Source: an uncultured Eggerthellaceae bacterium (GTDB taxonomy: Bacteria > Actinomycetota > Coriobacteriia > Coriobacteriales > Eggerthellaceae). Taken from it: a DNA stretch of 64,000 bases. Every line of letters starts with the position of its first letter. Positions within the stretch are counted from its first letter, which is position 1. Below, one piece after another: positions 35,303 through 45,100 of the stretch. Where the stretch lies: the NCBI GenBank assembly GCA_934648845.1, contig CAKUFS010000003.1, forward strand, positions 55,428 through 119,427. The letters run 5' to 3'. The notes beneath the pieces are model-generated. The model saw only the letters and a list, made by a program, of their open reading frames with translations, was not told where the DNA came from and did no database searches. The position numbers and the translations under genes are program-made.

Positions 35303-35559
35303 GTAACTTTTAACCTTGCTGTTATATTGCGAAAAATGAGCGTGGTAGCATGAAAAGTCTTGTTTCGGTCTGGTGGTTTTGCGAAGGTCTTGACTGGTGC
35401 ACCCGATTTGGCGCCCGTTGACCGCCGCTATCGGTTGGGTTCTTCGCCTTGGGTCCTTTGAGCTGGCTTTTGGGTTTTCCTTCGCTGTTTTTGAACCATC
35501 GGTCACGAACAAAAAACATATGAACGCGTTGCAAATTATGCAAAGGCAAGGAGTTGTCT

Positions 35560-37383
35560 ATGTGCGGAATTGTGGGTTACACGGGAACGCAGGCTGCTGC
35601 TCCCTTTCTGATCGAGGGCTTGAAAAAGCTGGAGTATCGTGGATACGACTCTGCCGGCGTGGCCATTATGGAGCCCGATGGGCTGCATGTGGTGCGTCGC
35701 AAAGGGAAAGTCGCGGCGCTTGAGCAGTCGGTGGAAAGCATCCGTCTGACAGGCACGTGCGGCATTGGCCACACGCGTTGGGCAACGCACGGCAAGCCGA
35801 GCGAGGCAAATGCGCATCCCCAGACATCGTGCGACGGCTCCATTGCGGTGGTCCATAACGGCATCATCGAAAACTTCGCTGAACTGCGTGAAAAGCTGGA
35901 AGGCGAAGGACATCACTTTGCCAGCGCAACCGACACCGAAGTAGTGGCGCACCTGGTGGAACGCGCATACGACGGCGATCTTCTTGCGGCTGTTCGCGCT
36001 GCAACGGAATGCATCAACGGCGCATATGGCTTGGCGGTAACGTGCGCGGCCCAGCCTGGCGTTATTGTGGTTACGCGCAAGGACAGCCCGCTGGTAGTGG
36101 GACGCGGCGCAACCGGCTCTTACGTGGCAAGCGATATGATCGCCCTGCTGGAGGCCACGCGCGACATCGTTGTTCTGGAAGACGGCCAGTTTGCTCAGCT
36201 CACGCCCACGGATATCACGTATTACGATGCGTGCAGCAACAAGATTGAACCTTCCGTGACCCATGTTGACTGGGATGTTGATACCGCTGAAAAAGGCGGC
36301 TATCCCGACTTCATGCTGAAGGAAATCCACGAGCAGCCGCGTGTTATCCGCGACACGCTGGCGGGTCGTATGGTGGGCGGCCACCTGAGCATCGACGAGC
36401 TGGACATGACCACCGAGGAATTGAACCTGGTGGAGCGCGTGACCATCATCGCGTGCGGTACGAGCTACCACGCGGGTCTGGTTGCCCAAAAGCTCATCGA
36501 ACATTGGGCGCGCATCCCCACCACGGTGAGCGTGGCAAGCGAATTCCGCTACGATGACCCCATTATCACGCCCACCACGCTGGTGGTTGCGGTGAGCCAA
36601 TCAGGTGAAACGGCCGACACGCTGGCTGCCATTCGCGATGCGCGCGTGAAGGGCGCGAAAGTGTTTGGCATCACGAATGTAGTGGGCAGCCCTGTGGCGC
36701 GCGAGAGCGACGGCGTGATTTACACGAAAGCGAATAAGGAAATCGCAGTTGCGTCCACGAAGAGCTTCTTGGGCCAGGTAGTCAGCTTGACGCTGCTTGC
36801 CATGTTGCTTGCCCAGGCGAAAGGGCGCATGCGTTCTTCGGAGATTCGCGCGCTTTTCCGCGAGTTGGCGGAAACGGCACAGCAAGTTGAGGAAATCCTG
36901 TCCGATACGTCAGCCATTGATGAAGCAGCGCGTGCGTGCGTTGATGCTACGAGTGCGTTGTTCATCGGGCGCGGCATGGGCGCGGCGACCAGCTACGAAG
37001 GCGCGTTGAAGCTGAAAGAGATCAGCTACCTGCATGCGGAAGCGTATGCGGCGGGCGAAATGAAACACGGTCCCATCGCGCTTATTTCCGACGGCTTCCC
37101 CGTGATTGCCATTGCGACGCGCGGGCCGGTTTATGACAAGGTGGTCAGCAACTTGCAGGAAGCCCGTGCGCGCGGTGCGAAGATTGTGGTTGTTGCCACG
37201 GAGGGCGACGAGGACATTAAAGCGCATGCCGATTACGTGATTTACATTCCGAAAGTGCGCGATTGTTTCATTCCCATTACGGCTAGCGTTCCGTTGCAGC
37301 TGTTCGCGCGTTCGATTGCTCTGCTGCGCGGATGCGACGTTGACCAGCCGCGCAACTTGGCGAAGAGCGTGACGGTGGAGTAG
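35560..37383 (+). CDS. glmS: Glutamine-fructose-6-phosphate aminotransferase
   Basis: The 607-aa enzyme makes glucosamine-6-phosphate for peptidoglycan. The N-terminal glutaminase domain begins MCGIVGYTG (Cys2 nucleophile) and contains GHTRWATHGKPSEANAHP. Two SIS sugar-isomerase domains follow, with SQSGETADTLAA, a KEISYLHAEAYAAGEMKHGPIAL segment and the C-terminal NLAKSVTVE. CAAGGAG precedes the ATG at 35560. The length is normal. Confidence 0.97.
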   Translation: MCGIVGYTGTQAAAPFLIEGLKKLEYRGYDSAGVAIMEPDGLHVVRRKGKVAALEQSVESIRLTGTCGIGHTRWATHGKPSEANAHPQTSCDGSIAVVHNGIIENFAELREKLEGEGHHFASATDTEVVAHLVERAYDGDLLAAVRAATECINGAYGLAVTCAAQPGVIVVTRKDSPLVVGRGATGSYVASDMIALLEATRDIVVLEDGQFAQLTPTDITYYDACSNKIEPSVTHVDWDVDTAEKGGYPDFMLKEIHEQPRVIRDTLAGRMVGGHLSIDELDMTTEELNLVERVTIIACGTSYHAGLVAQKLIEHWARIPTTVSVASEFRYDDPIITPTTLVVAVSQSGETADTLAAIRDARVKGAKVFGITNVVGSPVARESDGVIYTKANKEIAVASTKSFLGQVVSLTLLAMLLAQAKGRMRSSEIRALFRELAETAQQVEEILSDTSAIDEAARACVDATSALFIGRGMGAATSYEGALKLKEISYLHAEAYAAGEMKHGPIALISDGFPVIAIATRGPVYDKVVSNLQEARARGAKIVVVATEGDEDIKAHADYVIYIPKVRDCFIPITASVPLQLFARSIALLRGCDVDQPRNLAKSVTVE

Positions 37384-37696
37384 GCTGCGAATCAGGGGTG
37401 TCTGTGGTTGGCGCCACGTGTGGCGGCGATGTTTGCGCCTGTCGCAGCAGGGCGATCGGGCGGTACGCGGGTGCTGTTGGGCGTTGTACGCGTGCGCGGC
37501 GACGGTGCATCTCGCGATTCTGGCAGAGAATACTACGCACAAATGCGGTAATCGTGGCATGGGGCGGTGCGGTCGTGTAAAATAGGCATGATTCTTAAAC
37601 CGGTGCGAAAGTCGCACGCGGAAGAGCGGGTGATGCTTGCTTGCGCGCAACTTCAACTGAGTGGTTTCGTGTTTCTCGTGAAAAGGAGCTTCTTGT
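37384..37696. other. Intergenic region before the zinc-ribbon protein
   Basis: No gene is supported. A TAAAAT hexamer at 37578-37583 may be a -10 box about 115 bases before the next start. No clear terminator follows glmS. Confidence 0.4.
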
Positions 37697-38449
37697 ATGG
37701 CGCTGATTAGTTGCCCCGAATGCGAACATCAGATTTCTTCTTATGCGGTGGCGTGCCCGAATTGCGGATTCCCGCTTGCGATGCTTGAACAGCTGAAAAG
37801 CGATCGGGCGGGAATTGCGGGTGCTGTATTGCCGGTTGCGTCTGAGTCCGATGCGGTCGCTGCTGCAAAGAAAGCGATTCATACTCCTATGACCAAGGGC
37901 TCTTTTGTTACCATGGGCAGCTGGGGCGGCGAAGACATTGAGTGGTTCGCACTGCATTGCGATGACGAAAAGGCGCTTGTTCTTTCCGTCCACGGCATTG
38001 ATTGTCGTCCGTATAACGAGTTGGACGTGAACGTTGATTGGCAAGGGAGCTCGATTCGCAAGTGGCTGAACAGCGAGTTTCTGCAAGGTGCTTTCTCGCC
38101 CGAAGAACGCGCGCGTATTTTGGTAAGCAACGAAGATGGTGTGACCACGAAGGGCCACGAAAACCTTACGGAAACGCTTGCGCGCGAAAAAGTGTTCCTG
38201 CTATCCGTTGACCAGGCAAATCGTTTCTTCGACAAGCCCGAGCAGCGTATTTGCACGTGCACGGACTTCGCGAAGAAACGCGGCGTATGGCTGGATGAGG
38301 GCGATGTTTGCCGTTGGTGGCTGCGCACGCCCAGCGAAAACCCTAACCATGCATGCCTGGTGCTGAGCGATGGCAGCGTGTTCACGTACGGCTGCTTCGT
38401 GGACAACGACAAATACGCGATTCGCCCCGCATTCTGGCTGGCGCGCTAG
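37697..38449 (+). CDS. Zinc-ribbon protein with DUF6273 domain
   Basis: The 250-aa protein starts with a zinc ribbon, ISCPECEHQISSYAVACPNCGFPL (two CxxC pairs), then a short linker and, from about residue 70, a DUF6273 domain (PYNELDVNVDWQGSSIRKWLN, CRWWLRTPSENPNHACLV). DUF6273 resembles C-type-lectin/FGE-like folds and has no settled role. There is no signal peptide, so it is probably cytosolic. AAAAGGAG precedes the ATG. Confidence 0.8.
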   Translation: MALISCPECEHQISSYAVACPNCGFPLAMLEQLKSDRAGIAGAVLPVASESDAVAAAKKAIHTPMTKGSFVTMGSWGGEDIEWFALHCDDEKALVLSVHGIDCRPYNELDVNVDWQGSSIRKWLNSEFLQGAFSPEERARILVSNEDGVTTKGHENLTETLAREKVFLLSVDQANRFFDKPEQRICTCTDFAKKRGVWLDEGDVCRWWLRTPSENPNHACLVLSDGSVFTYGCFVDNDKYAIRPAFWLAR

Positions 38450-38460
38450 CGAACATGCTG

Positions 38461-38492
38461 GGTTGTGCTACCGGCAAACGAGTAGCACAACC
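38461..38492. terminator. Bidirectional hairpin between convergent genes
   Basis: The perfect 11-bp stem GGTTGTGCTAC/GTAGCACAACC lies between the DUF6273 gene and the convergent SGNH hydrolase gene. T-runs are weak on both sides. Confidence 0.6.
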
Positions 38493-38502
38493 GTAGCTAA
38501 AC

Positions 38503-39753
38503 TCAATCAAGAGCTTCGTAGTCTGCCCGTCTCCCTTCTGCAATTTCCTCTTTGTAATCCCAGTCGGGCGGAAGGCTGATTGTTGCGCGTGATGCGTTAA
38601 TTTTCGAAACAAGTTCACGTTCTTGTTGGTCAATCGAACCTCGTGCTTTTCCGCAGGTCAGAATCCAGGAAGCAGGCGTGACGGGGGAGTAGGGGCATCC
38701 TTCGCACGTGGTTTTATCGCAATGACGACGCGATGCCGGTGCGCTTGCAAGCGTGGGATACGCAGCGGCGCAGGCAGCGACGCTCGCAGGCTTGCCCTCC
38801 ATTTGGGCGCAGGTCATGGATGCGATTTGCTTCATGCCCAGCGCAGAGGGATGCGTGTTGTCAACGGATTCGTAATCAATGCCAAACGCGCGAACATCGG
38901 CAACGTGCGCGCCCGCGTTTTGTGCGCATGCGCGGATTGCTTCGTTGTATTCGTCCAGTTCAATGCCACGAACGCGGTAGATGAACAGTGGGCTTGAAGC
39001 GGTGGCTTGGGGGGCGGCGCTGCAGCTTTCCGTTTCATCGGTCGTGCCGGTTGCGTCAGTGGCATGGGCTGCATCTTCCATATTCCCCGTGAAAGCGGGT
39101 GCGAGCGTTAGGCACCAGATTTGAGCATCGGGCGCAACGGCATGAATGTTGTCAAGCATTGTCGCATATGCGCTTTTGAACCGCTGGATTGCATTGCCGT
39201 CAACGGTGAGCAATACGGGCTCTTGTCCGCCCAGGTCGTTGGGATTCGCGCTGCGCGAGGCGCTCATGCCCATTACTTGGTTGCGCGCGCTGCCCCATCC
39301 GTAATCGTTGATGCCCATAAATACGAGCACGATCTGGGGTTTTTCTCCTTCGATGCCGATAAGGCCCTCTGCACGTGCGGCTGAACAACCTGCAGGGAAG
39401 CCGAACCCTTCCACGGTGGAACCGGAAAACGACGAGTTAGCAACCAGATGTCCGTCGAAGTGCTGAATAACTTGGCCCCACCACGTGGCCTGCTCGCAGT
39501 CCACGCCGGGAATGGAGACTTCGCCTTCGTAGTGGCAGCGCCACCTGGGGGGAATGAAGCCGCCCAGCGTGCTGATGGAATCTCCCATGATAGAGAACCC
39601 GGCGCCACGGGGAATAGGGGGGACCTTGGGTGCTTCCTCGCCTATTTGTTTCGTTGGAGCAGCCATAAAAGCAGCAGTCTGAACTGCGGGTTCATTGCTT
39701 GCTGCGGCATTGGCGGTGTTGTTTGTTGCGCTCTTTGCGCTTGATGCTGTCAT
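38503..39753 (-). CDS. SGNH/GDSL-family hydrolase
   Basis: The 416-aa protein has the SGNH blocks: MGDSISTLGG (Ser, block I) near residue 56, FSGSTVEG (block II Gly region), MGINDYGWG (Asn, block III) and DNTHPSALGM (Asp and His, block V). The family hydrolyses esters, often on sugars or lipids. An insertion of about 35 residues rich in Thr/Ala/Asp interrupts it near residue 225. The C-terminal 90 residues hold six Cys, including CDKTTCEGC and CGKA, of unknown role, possibly metal binding. No classical signal peptide is visible, and the N-terminus is Ala/Asn-rich. The exact start is uncertain. Confidence 0.83.
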   Translation of the reverse strand: MTASSAKSATNNTANAAASNEPAVQTAAFMAAPTKQIGEEAPKVPPIPRGAGFSIMGDSISTLGGFIPPRWRCHYEGEVSIPGVDCEQATWWGQVIQHFDGHLVANSSFSGSTVEGFGFPAGCSAARAEGLIGIEGEKPQIVLVFMGINDYGWGSARNQVMGMSASRSANPNDLGGQEPVLLTVDGNAIQRFKSAYATMLDNIHAVAPDAQIWCLTLAPAFTGNMEDAAHATDATGTTDETESCSAAPQATASSPLFIYRVRGIELDEYNEAIRACAQNAGAHVADVRAFGIDYESVDNTHPSALGMKQIASMTCAQMEGKPASVAACAAAYPTLASAPASRRHCDKTTCEGCPYSPVTPASWILTCGKARGSIDQQERELVSKINASRATISLPPDWDYKEEIAEGRRADYEALD

Positions 39754-39991
39754 GTGCTTTTCTCGGTTCCGTTTTTTGGTTGGCGGTCGGCAAGCCGGTG
39801 CGTCTTTTACGCGCGACTTCTTCCCGTTTCCTTCTGTTGCTTGTTGAATAGGGACATTTTATCCGACATCGTGTGTTCAATGTTGCTTTGAGGTAACTAT
39901 ATTTGCGTCTGCATCGAAAAAGAAAAGTTGCGCTGTTGTGGCACTGTTGTTGCAGCAGCAGGGTTGTGGGACGCAGAAGGGTTGTAAGACA

Positions 39992-40028
39992 AGAAAAAGG
40001 GCGCCTGCAACCCACGTTGCAAGCGCCC
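39992..40028 (-). terminator. Terminator of the OPT transporter gene
   Basis: Read on the minus strand, GGGCGC-TTGCAAC pairs with GTTGCA-GGCGCCC and is followed by CTTTTTCTTG. It lies 76 bases past the transporter stop. The rest of 39754-40103 shows no supported gene. Confidence 0.85.
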
Positions 40029-40103
40029 CGAGCGTTCAAGGCTATGCGGCGAAGCGCCGCGCGCCAAGAGTTGATGATGCAACCACGAACCGCTTCTCGT
40101 CTT

Positions 40104-41768
40104 CTACAGCAAGAACAAAGCGAAAATCGCCGAAAGGACACCCACAATGGATTCGCCGCCCAGCAGGCCCGATGCAATAACCAAGCCGGTTTGCTCGGAC
40201 TGCGCCTTGCGCTTCTCCTGCTCTTCGGCGGAAAGAGAAGCACGACGTGCTTTTGTGATGGCATCATAGGCAAGCTTGATGATACAGCCCAAAAACGCGG
40301 TGAACGAAAGGTAGAACGGCAGGTAAATGCCCAAGCCGATCATCATGGATGGGCCGCCTACGCAGTGCAACACGAAACCGGCCACAATGCCAACGATGAA
40401 TGCCGGCAGGCAGGAGATGCCGCCAACCAGGTTTGCAACAACGCTTGCCTGCGCGGCAACGAATTCTTTGCCGGGGCCGAATGCGTCGGTGCCGAAGTTC
40501 GATACCAGCGCGTACAGCGCGATTGCGGAAATGAACGCACCCAGGATACCGCCGATTGCCTGGCCAATGAGCTGGGATTTCGGGCTGGTGCCAATGATGT
40601 GACCAGCCTTGAAGTCGTTCATAACGTCGCCGCCCAGGCCGCAGGCAATGGCGATAACGCCTGCCACGAAGAACAGCTGCATTTGGGGCGTGTCGCCGAA
40701 CGCAGCAACAATAAGCAGCACAATCAGGCCGAAGATCTCCATGGGGTCAATGCCCGTCTGACCAACCGACTGAGCTGCCATGGCAACGGTGACAAACGAG
40801 AACAGCACGATGACAATGCTCGAGAGGGGTCCGATTCCCGCAATCATGCACAGCGCAAGCGCGATAACGGCGGCAACCAATGCGATGATGCCAGCCGTGA
40901 GCTTCTCTTTGTGGCTTGCGCTTTGAGCTGCGGATTCTTTTGCGGCGGCAGCCTTCTTGCTCTTGCTCGTGCGGATAGCGCGGAAGATGATGTCCTTCAC
41001 CACAACTGCCAGACCGAAGCCGATCATCAGGCCCATGCCCAGGCAGCTGTTGATACTCTGACCTTCAGCAACGCTGAACAGGCCGGCGGCGGAACCGCCT
41101 GCCACGATGATGACCTGCGCCAACGCGCCCGAGAACCAAGCGACCATGGCGGTCGTGCCCACTAGGAAGCCAACCGAGAGCATCATGGGGCTCAGGTAAA
41201 CGCCGAAGATGACGCCGGGGATGGTGATGTTGCCCAGAACCATAGCGGGAATGGCGCCCAAAACGTCGCGCAGAGCTGCGAAAACACCCGCAAAGCCCAT
41301 GGCGCCGAACAGCTGCGCGCCCACTTTGCCGCCGCTATTGCCCGCGTACAGCGTTTCGGCAGCAGCTTGGCCCATGGGGAATTCAAGCTCTTCTTCCTCG
41401 ATGAAACGACGACGCAGCAGGCCGCACGCCACCAGACCCAGCAGCACGCCTGCAAGCGCGATGAGGACCATCTGCGTCAGCGAGACATCGCCCGCGCCCA
41501 GCATCCAAATGCCCGGGATGGTGAAGGCCAAACCGCCGGCAACCATAGCGCCAGCAGACATGATGGTATGGGTTACGTTTGCCTCGTTCAACGAACGCGA
41601 TTTCAGTGCGCGCAGGAAGAACAGCGAGATAAGGGCCGCAAAAACAATCGGCCAGGGGAGAGCGCCCATTTTCAGAGCGGTGTACAGAGATGCGGCAGTA
41701 ATCACTACGCAGCCAATGCATCCAATGATGACGCTGCGAAGGGTGAGTTGCCCTTTGGTGCTTTCCAT
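40104..41768 (-). CDS. OPT-family oligopeptide/metal-chelate transporter
   Basis: The 554-aa integral membrane protein has about 14-16 helices and OPT family features: TLRSVIIGCIGCVVITAAS at the N-terminus, the EELEFPMGQAAAETL motif after helix 4, and GLGGDVMNDFKAGHIIGTSPKSQ. OPT members take up oligopeptides or metal-chelator complexes. The substrate cannot be read from sequence. The start at 41768 (MESTKGQLTLRS) follows AAGGA. The frame is open to 41840, but that extension is Arg/Lys-rich with no ribosome site. It is divergent from the CoaX-like gene. Confidence 0.87.
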   Translation of the reverse strand: MESTKGQLTLRSVIIGCIGCVVITAASLYTALKMGALPWPIVFAALISLFFLRALKSRSLNEANVTHTIMSAGAMVAGGLAFTIPGIWMLGAGDVSLTQMVLIALAGVLLGLVACGLLRRRFIEEEELEFPMGQAAAETLYAGNSGGKVGAQLFGAMGFAGVFAALRDVLGAIPAMVLGNITIPGVIFGVYLSPMMLSVGFLVGTTAMVAWFSGALAQVIIVAGGSAAGLFSVAEGQSINSCLGMGLMIGFGLAVVVKDIIFRAIRTSKSKKAAAAKESAAQSASHKEKLTAGIIALVAAVIALALCMIAGIGPLSSIVIVLFSFVTVAMAAQSVGQTGIDPMEIFGLIVLLIVAAFGDTPQMQLFFVAGVIAIACGLGGDVMNDFKAGHIIGTSPKSQLIGQAIGGILGAFISAIALYALVSNFGTDAFGPGKEFVAAQASVVANLVGGISCLPAFIVGIVAGFVLHCVGGPSMMIGLGIYLPFYLSFTAFLGCIIKLAYDAITKARRASLSAEEQEKRKAQSEQTGLVIASGLLGGESIVGVLSAIFALFLL

Positions 41769-41909
41769 ATTTCTTTTTTCCTTCTTTCCGTATATCCGCT
41801 TCCCCTTTTGGGAAGTCGGGTTACGTCGCGTAGTATACAATAGAAGGACGCGCTTGGCTGCGTGAATGTTGGATATTTATAGATAGGTAACCATCGGACG
41901 GTGCTGGTA

Positions 41910-42698
41910 ATGAGCGAAGAGAATAAGGAAAAGTGCCTGCTTGCAGTGCAATTGGGGAATGCGGAAACAAGCTGCGGCGTGTTTGTGCGCGGACAGCTGG
42001 TGGCGCATTGGACTACGGCTACGCGCGTGAGGGCAACATCCGATGACTTGGAAGCAGAGCTGCGCATGTTCCTTGCGGCAAAGGATGCGCCCGCTCCGAA
42101 TCAGGCAATCTTGTGCTCGATTGTGCCGTTTGCCGCCGATGCGTGGGAAGCTGCGTTGAGAGCGGTATGCGGATGCCGCGTGCTCTCGGTAGGACCGGGT
42201 TTGAAGACGGGGTTGTCCTTGAAATACAAAGACCCAGCTCAGGTTGGTGCCGATCGCGTCGTGTGCGCTGTTGCGGCGAAGCATTTGTATGGTGCGGGCG
42301 TTATTGTGGTGGATTTCAACCACTCTGCTACGGCGTTTTCCGTGATTGACCAGAAGGGTGCGTTTGCTGGCGGCGTTATTGCGCCGGGCTTGGCGGTTTC
42401 CCTGAATGCGCTGGCGTCATCGGCCGCGCAGCTTGTGCTACCTACGTTGCATGTTCCCGATCAGGTGCTTGGGCGTAGCACTCCCGACGCCATTGTGACG
42501 GGCGTGGTGTTGGGTGAGGTCTTTCGCGCCGATGGATTCATTAAGGCGCTATGGGACGAGCTGGGCGGAAAAACGCAGCTTGTGGCAACGGGGCGCTTCG
42601 CATCGCTCGTGGTGCCGCGCTCGGCTCATGATTTTGCGGTTGAGCCGTATCTGGCGCTTTTGGGCTTACATCGTTTGTGGGAGTTGAACGGAAAGTAG
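41910..42698 (+). CDS. coaX: Type III pantothenate kinase-like protein with altered active site
   Basis: The 262-aa protein matches CoaX in length and overall pattern: a P-loop-like AVQLGNAETSCGVF at the start, VGADRVVCAVAAK (the GADR motif that binds pantothenate), VVDFNHSATAF and GGVIAPGLAVSL. Family enzymes have DIGNT at the first site, and here the Asp is Gln. The second reads DFNHSA where DFGTAT is usual. These are ATP/metal-binding residues, so phosphorylation of pantothenate may be lost or altered. It is intact, with no frameshift. It could be a regulator or a divergent kinase. Start choice among GTG 41901 and ATG 41910 is uncertain. Confidence 0.75.
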   Translation: MSEENKEKCLLAVQLGNAETSCGVFVRGQLVAHWTTATRVRATSDDLEAELRMFLAAKDAPAPNQAILCSIVPFAADAWEAALRAVCGCRVLSVGPGLKTGLSLKYKDPAQVGADRVVCAVAAKHLYGAGVIVVDFNHSATAFSVIDQKGAFAGGVIAPGLAVSLNALASSAAQLVLPTLHVPDQVLGRSTPDAIVTGVVLGEVFRADGFIKALWDELGGKTQLVATGRFASLVVPRSAHDFAVEPYLALLGLHRLWELNGK

Positions 42699-42790
42699 GC
42701 TGCGGGCGCATTGCAGCGGATGCGTTGGCTGGTCGCGGCGAGGCGCCGATGAATTTTCGGCAGCAGTTGACGACACATTGCCGGAAGAGA

Positions 42791-42835
42791 AAGTGGGTTC
42801 AAGGCGAAGTGCCCTGAACCCACTTGTTTATTTTC
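42791..42835. terminator. Bidirectional terminator between convergent genes
   Basis: The 11-bp stem AAGTGGGTTCA/TGAACCCACTT with a 13-base loop is followed by GTTTATTTT on the plus strand. It lies between the CoaX-like and P1-peptidase genes. Confidence 0.8.
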
Positions 42836-42908
42836 GGAGATGTTTTAGCTCCAGAAGATGTTTTGAATGTTGTTGCATGCCCGTTCGATTCGCGCGGCTT
42901 CGTTTTGG

Positions 42909-43949
42909 TTATTCGCTCTTCTTAGCGGAAGGCAAGTCGAACGCAGCATCGGCGCTGTAGCACGCGGTGCGAATGGCCTGCTCCATGACATCAGCTGCCA
43001 GCGAGCCGATAATATCAAGCGGCGCTTCTACGGAGCCAACGGAAATGCCGTAGATGGAATCGCCGTCCATGCTGGTGTGCACGGGGCGAATGGCGCGCGC
43101 GTAGCCGTCGTGCGCCATACCAGCCAATTTGCAAAGCTGGGATTTCGTGAGTTTTGCATTCGTGACAATGGCGCCGATGGTGGTGTTCGTTGCCATGCCG
43201 GGATTGTCTGTGCCATTTTTGGTGCTGGCGCCCGTGCCGTCTGCAGCATTCGCCGTATCGGGCGCGGCAAGTTTATGCGCTTCCTTCGGGGCTTCCAGCG
43301 CAGCGTACATAAGCTGGCTGCAGTCGTGTGACGTGCGCGCGCCAGCGATTTTTGTGCCCGTGCGGGAATCGTAGACGTCGCCGCAAGCATTGAGCACCAC
43401 CAGGGCGCCCACTTGCAAATCGCCCACCTCAATGGCGGCACTGCCGATACCGGTTTTCATGGCGAAAGAGGGTCCTGCCACCTTGCCCACGGTTGCGCCG
43501 CAGCCAGCGCCGAAGTTGCCATCTTGGTAGTTGCCCGCATCGCCCTCGAATGCTGCGGAGCACGCTGCGTAACCCATGGCGGCATCGGGGCGCACGGTGG
43601 CGCTACCTACGCCTAAATCGAAGATGTCCGACTGGCAAACTAGGGGAACAATGACGTTAGGCATAACGGTCAAGCCGATGCCTTTTTCCTCCAGGCAGCG
43701 CATAACGCCGCCGGCGGCATCCAGACCATAGGCGCTTCCGCCGCCCAGCACCACGGCGTGGATGCTTTCCGCGGCGGCAAGTGGGTCAAGGACGCGTGTG
43801 TCGCGCGAAGCGGGGCCGCCGCCGCGCACGTCAATGCTTGTCGCCATGCCGCCCGGCGCAACAAGAACGGTCACGCCAGTTCCTGCTTGCGCGTCTTCGA
43901 CTTGGCCAATGCGGATGCCGGAAATACTGGTGAAGGGGATGTGTTTCAT
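42909..43949 (-). CDS. P1/S58-family (DmpA-like) peptidase
   Basis: The 346-aa protein is an Ntn-type autoprocessing aminopeptidase homologue. Family motifs are VRGGGPASRDTRVLDP, VVLGGGSAYGLDAAGGVM and, near residue 250, NTTIGAIVTNA, where the Thr after Asn-Thr corresponds to the region of self-cleavage and the nucleophile. An inserted Ala/Asp/Thr-rich segment of about 20 residues precedes that site. DmpA-like enzymes trim N-terminal residues from D- or beta-amino acid peptides. GGAGG lies upstream of the ATG on the minus strand. Substrate unknown. Confidence 0.85.
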   Translation of the reverse strand: MKHIPFTSISGIRIGQVEDAQAGTGVTVLVAPGGMATSIDVRGGGPASRDTRVLDPLAAAESIHAVVLGGGSAYGLDAAGGVMRCLEEKGIGLTVMPNVIVPLVCQSDIFDLGVGSATVRPDAAMGYAACSAAFEGDAGNYQDGNFGAGCGATVGKVAGPSFAMKTGIGSAAIEVGDLQVGALVVLNACGDVYDSRTGTKIAGARTSHDCSQLMYAALEAPKEAHKLAAPDTANAADGTGASTKNGTDNPGMATNTTIGAIVTNAKLTKSQLCKLAGMAHDGYARAIRPVHTSMDGDSIYGISVGSVEAPLDIIGSLAADVMEQAIRTACYSADAAFDLPSAKKSE

Positions 43950-44437
43950 GATGTTGCCTCCTTGTTTGCCACGTTGCGTATTCGTGTTTTTTGAACATGT
44001 TGGTTTTGCGCTTAGGATAGCTCTTTTGCAGCTGGTTTTCTTTGGATTTAGAATGATTCTTTTAGGAAAAAAGCCTTCGGTTTATTTTGGATTAATAGAT
44101 AAATAACCTGATAAATTATAATTAATGAAATGAAATAATAATATACGTGATAAAAAATGGGAGTACGAAGAACCCAGAATTAATGGAATGCCTTGCTATT
44201 GCGGGGCGCGTCTGGCGGGGCTTGACGTAGCGCGTGTTCTGCTGAGTGGTCGGTACTGCCGAATGGCACGATGTCGTCCGTTGTTGCAGCACTGCCGCAC
44301 CTTACAATGCTGTCACGTTTACCTTCGGCGCATTGAACGCGTTCCTTCGCTTTGCCATAATGAAAATGGTGTAAAAGGACTTTTCGCGCTGTTCGCGAAA
44401 ATATGAAAGGGAAGAAAAGAAAGCAGGGCGTACTGCC
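43950..44437. other. Divergent intergenic region with an AT-rich block
   Basis: No gene is supported. Bases 44090-44160 are much more AT-rich than the neighbourhood (runs such as AATTATAATTAATG), which may mark promoters or a transferred remnant. The downstream response-regulator gene starts at 44438. Confidence 0.4.
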
Positions 44438-45100
44438 ATGAAAATCTACCTTATAGAAGACGACGCCGCTTTGCGCAGCGAGCTTGCGCGCGTTTTAGGC
44501 TTCCAGGGTTACACCGTTGAAGTTTGCACGCAGTTCTCGCATGCGGTGGAGCAAGCGCTCGACTTCGCGCCCGATGCGGTAATTGCGGACCTGCGTCTTC
44601 CCGAGACCGATGGCTTGGATATCTGCCGGAAGCTGCGCGAGAAAAGCGATGTGCTGCTTCTTGTTTTGACGTCAAGCGATAGCGAGTTCGATGAAGTGAC
44701 CGCCTTGCGTTTGGGCGCCGATGATTACCTGACAAAGCCGTATAGCCCCGCCGTTTTGTTGGCGCATGTGGAGCGCTTGCTGCAGCGTGCGGCGGGAAGC
44801 CAGGCGCCTGCCTTGGAGTATGCGGGCGTTGCGGTGGACGCTGCGCGATCCGAGGTGCGCTACAACGGGCAAGTAGCATCGCTCTCTCGCAATGAGTTAC
44901 GTATCTTGAGTGCGCTTGTTCGGGCGCGGGGTGCTATTGTAAGCCGGCAAGAGCTCATGTTTGAGCTATGGCAATCCGATGAGTTTATCGACGACAACAC
45001 GCTTACGGTGAACGTGAATCGTCTTCGTCGTGTATTGCAGCGTTTAGGGGCATCCGAGGATTTGCTGAAAACGCATCGCGGGCAGGGGTATTCCTTATGA
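44438..45100 (+). CDS. OmpR-family response regulator (BceR-like)
   Basis: The 220-aa protein has a receiver domain with acidic pocket EDD at 8-10, phospho-acceptor Asp51 (IADLRLPE) and LTKPYS, and a C-terminal winged helix (about 125-220, ending LKTHRGQGYSL). It is coupled to the kinase by an ATGA overlap and is followed by a Bce-type ABC exporter. It probably activates that exporter in response to cell-wall antibiotics. A 7-4-7 direct repeat before the ABC gene is its likely target. Confidence 0.93.
   Translation: MKIYLIEDDAALRSELARVLGFQGYTVEVCTQFSHAVEQALDFAPDAVIADLRLPETDGLDICRKLREKSDVLLLVLTSSDSEFDEVTALRLGADDYLTKPYSPAVLLAHVERLLQRAAGSQAPALEYAGVAVDAARSEVRYNGQVASLSRNELRILSALVRARGAIVSRQELMFELWQSDEFIDDNTLTVNVNRLRRVLQRLGASEDLLKTHRGQGYSL

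Noticed and set aside
35303..35559. glmS ribozyme ahead of glmS
   Set aside because: I looked for the conserved catalytic core and found none.
39903..41165. 420-codon plus-strand frame opposite the OPT transporter
   Set aside because: The minus-strand product is a classic multi-helix transporter; the other frame is Asn/His/Arg-rich without domains.
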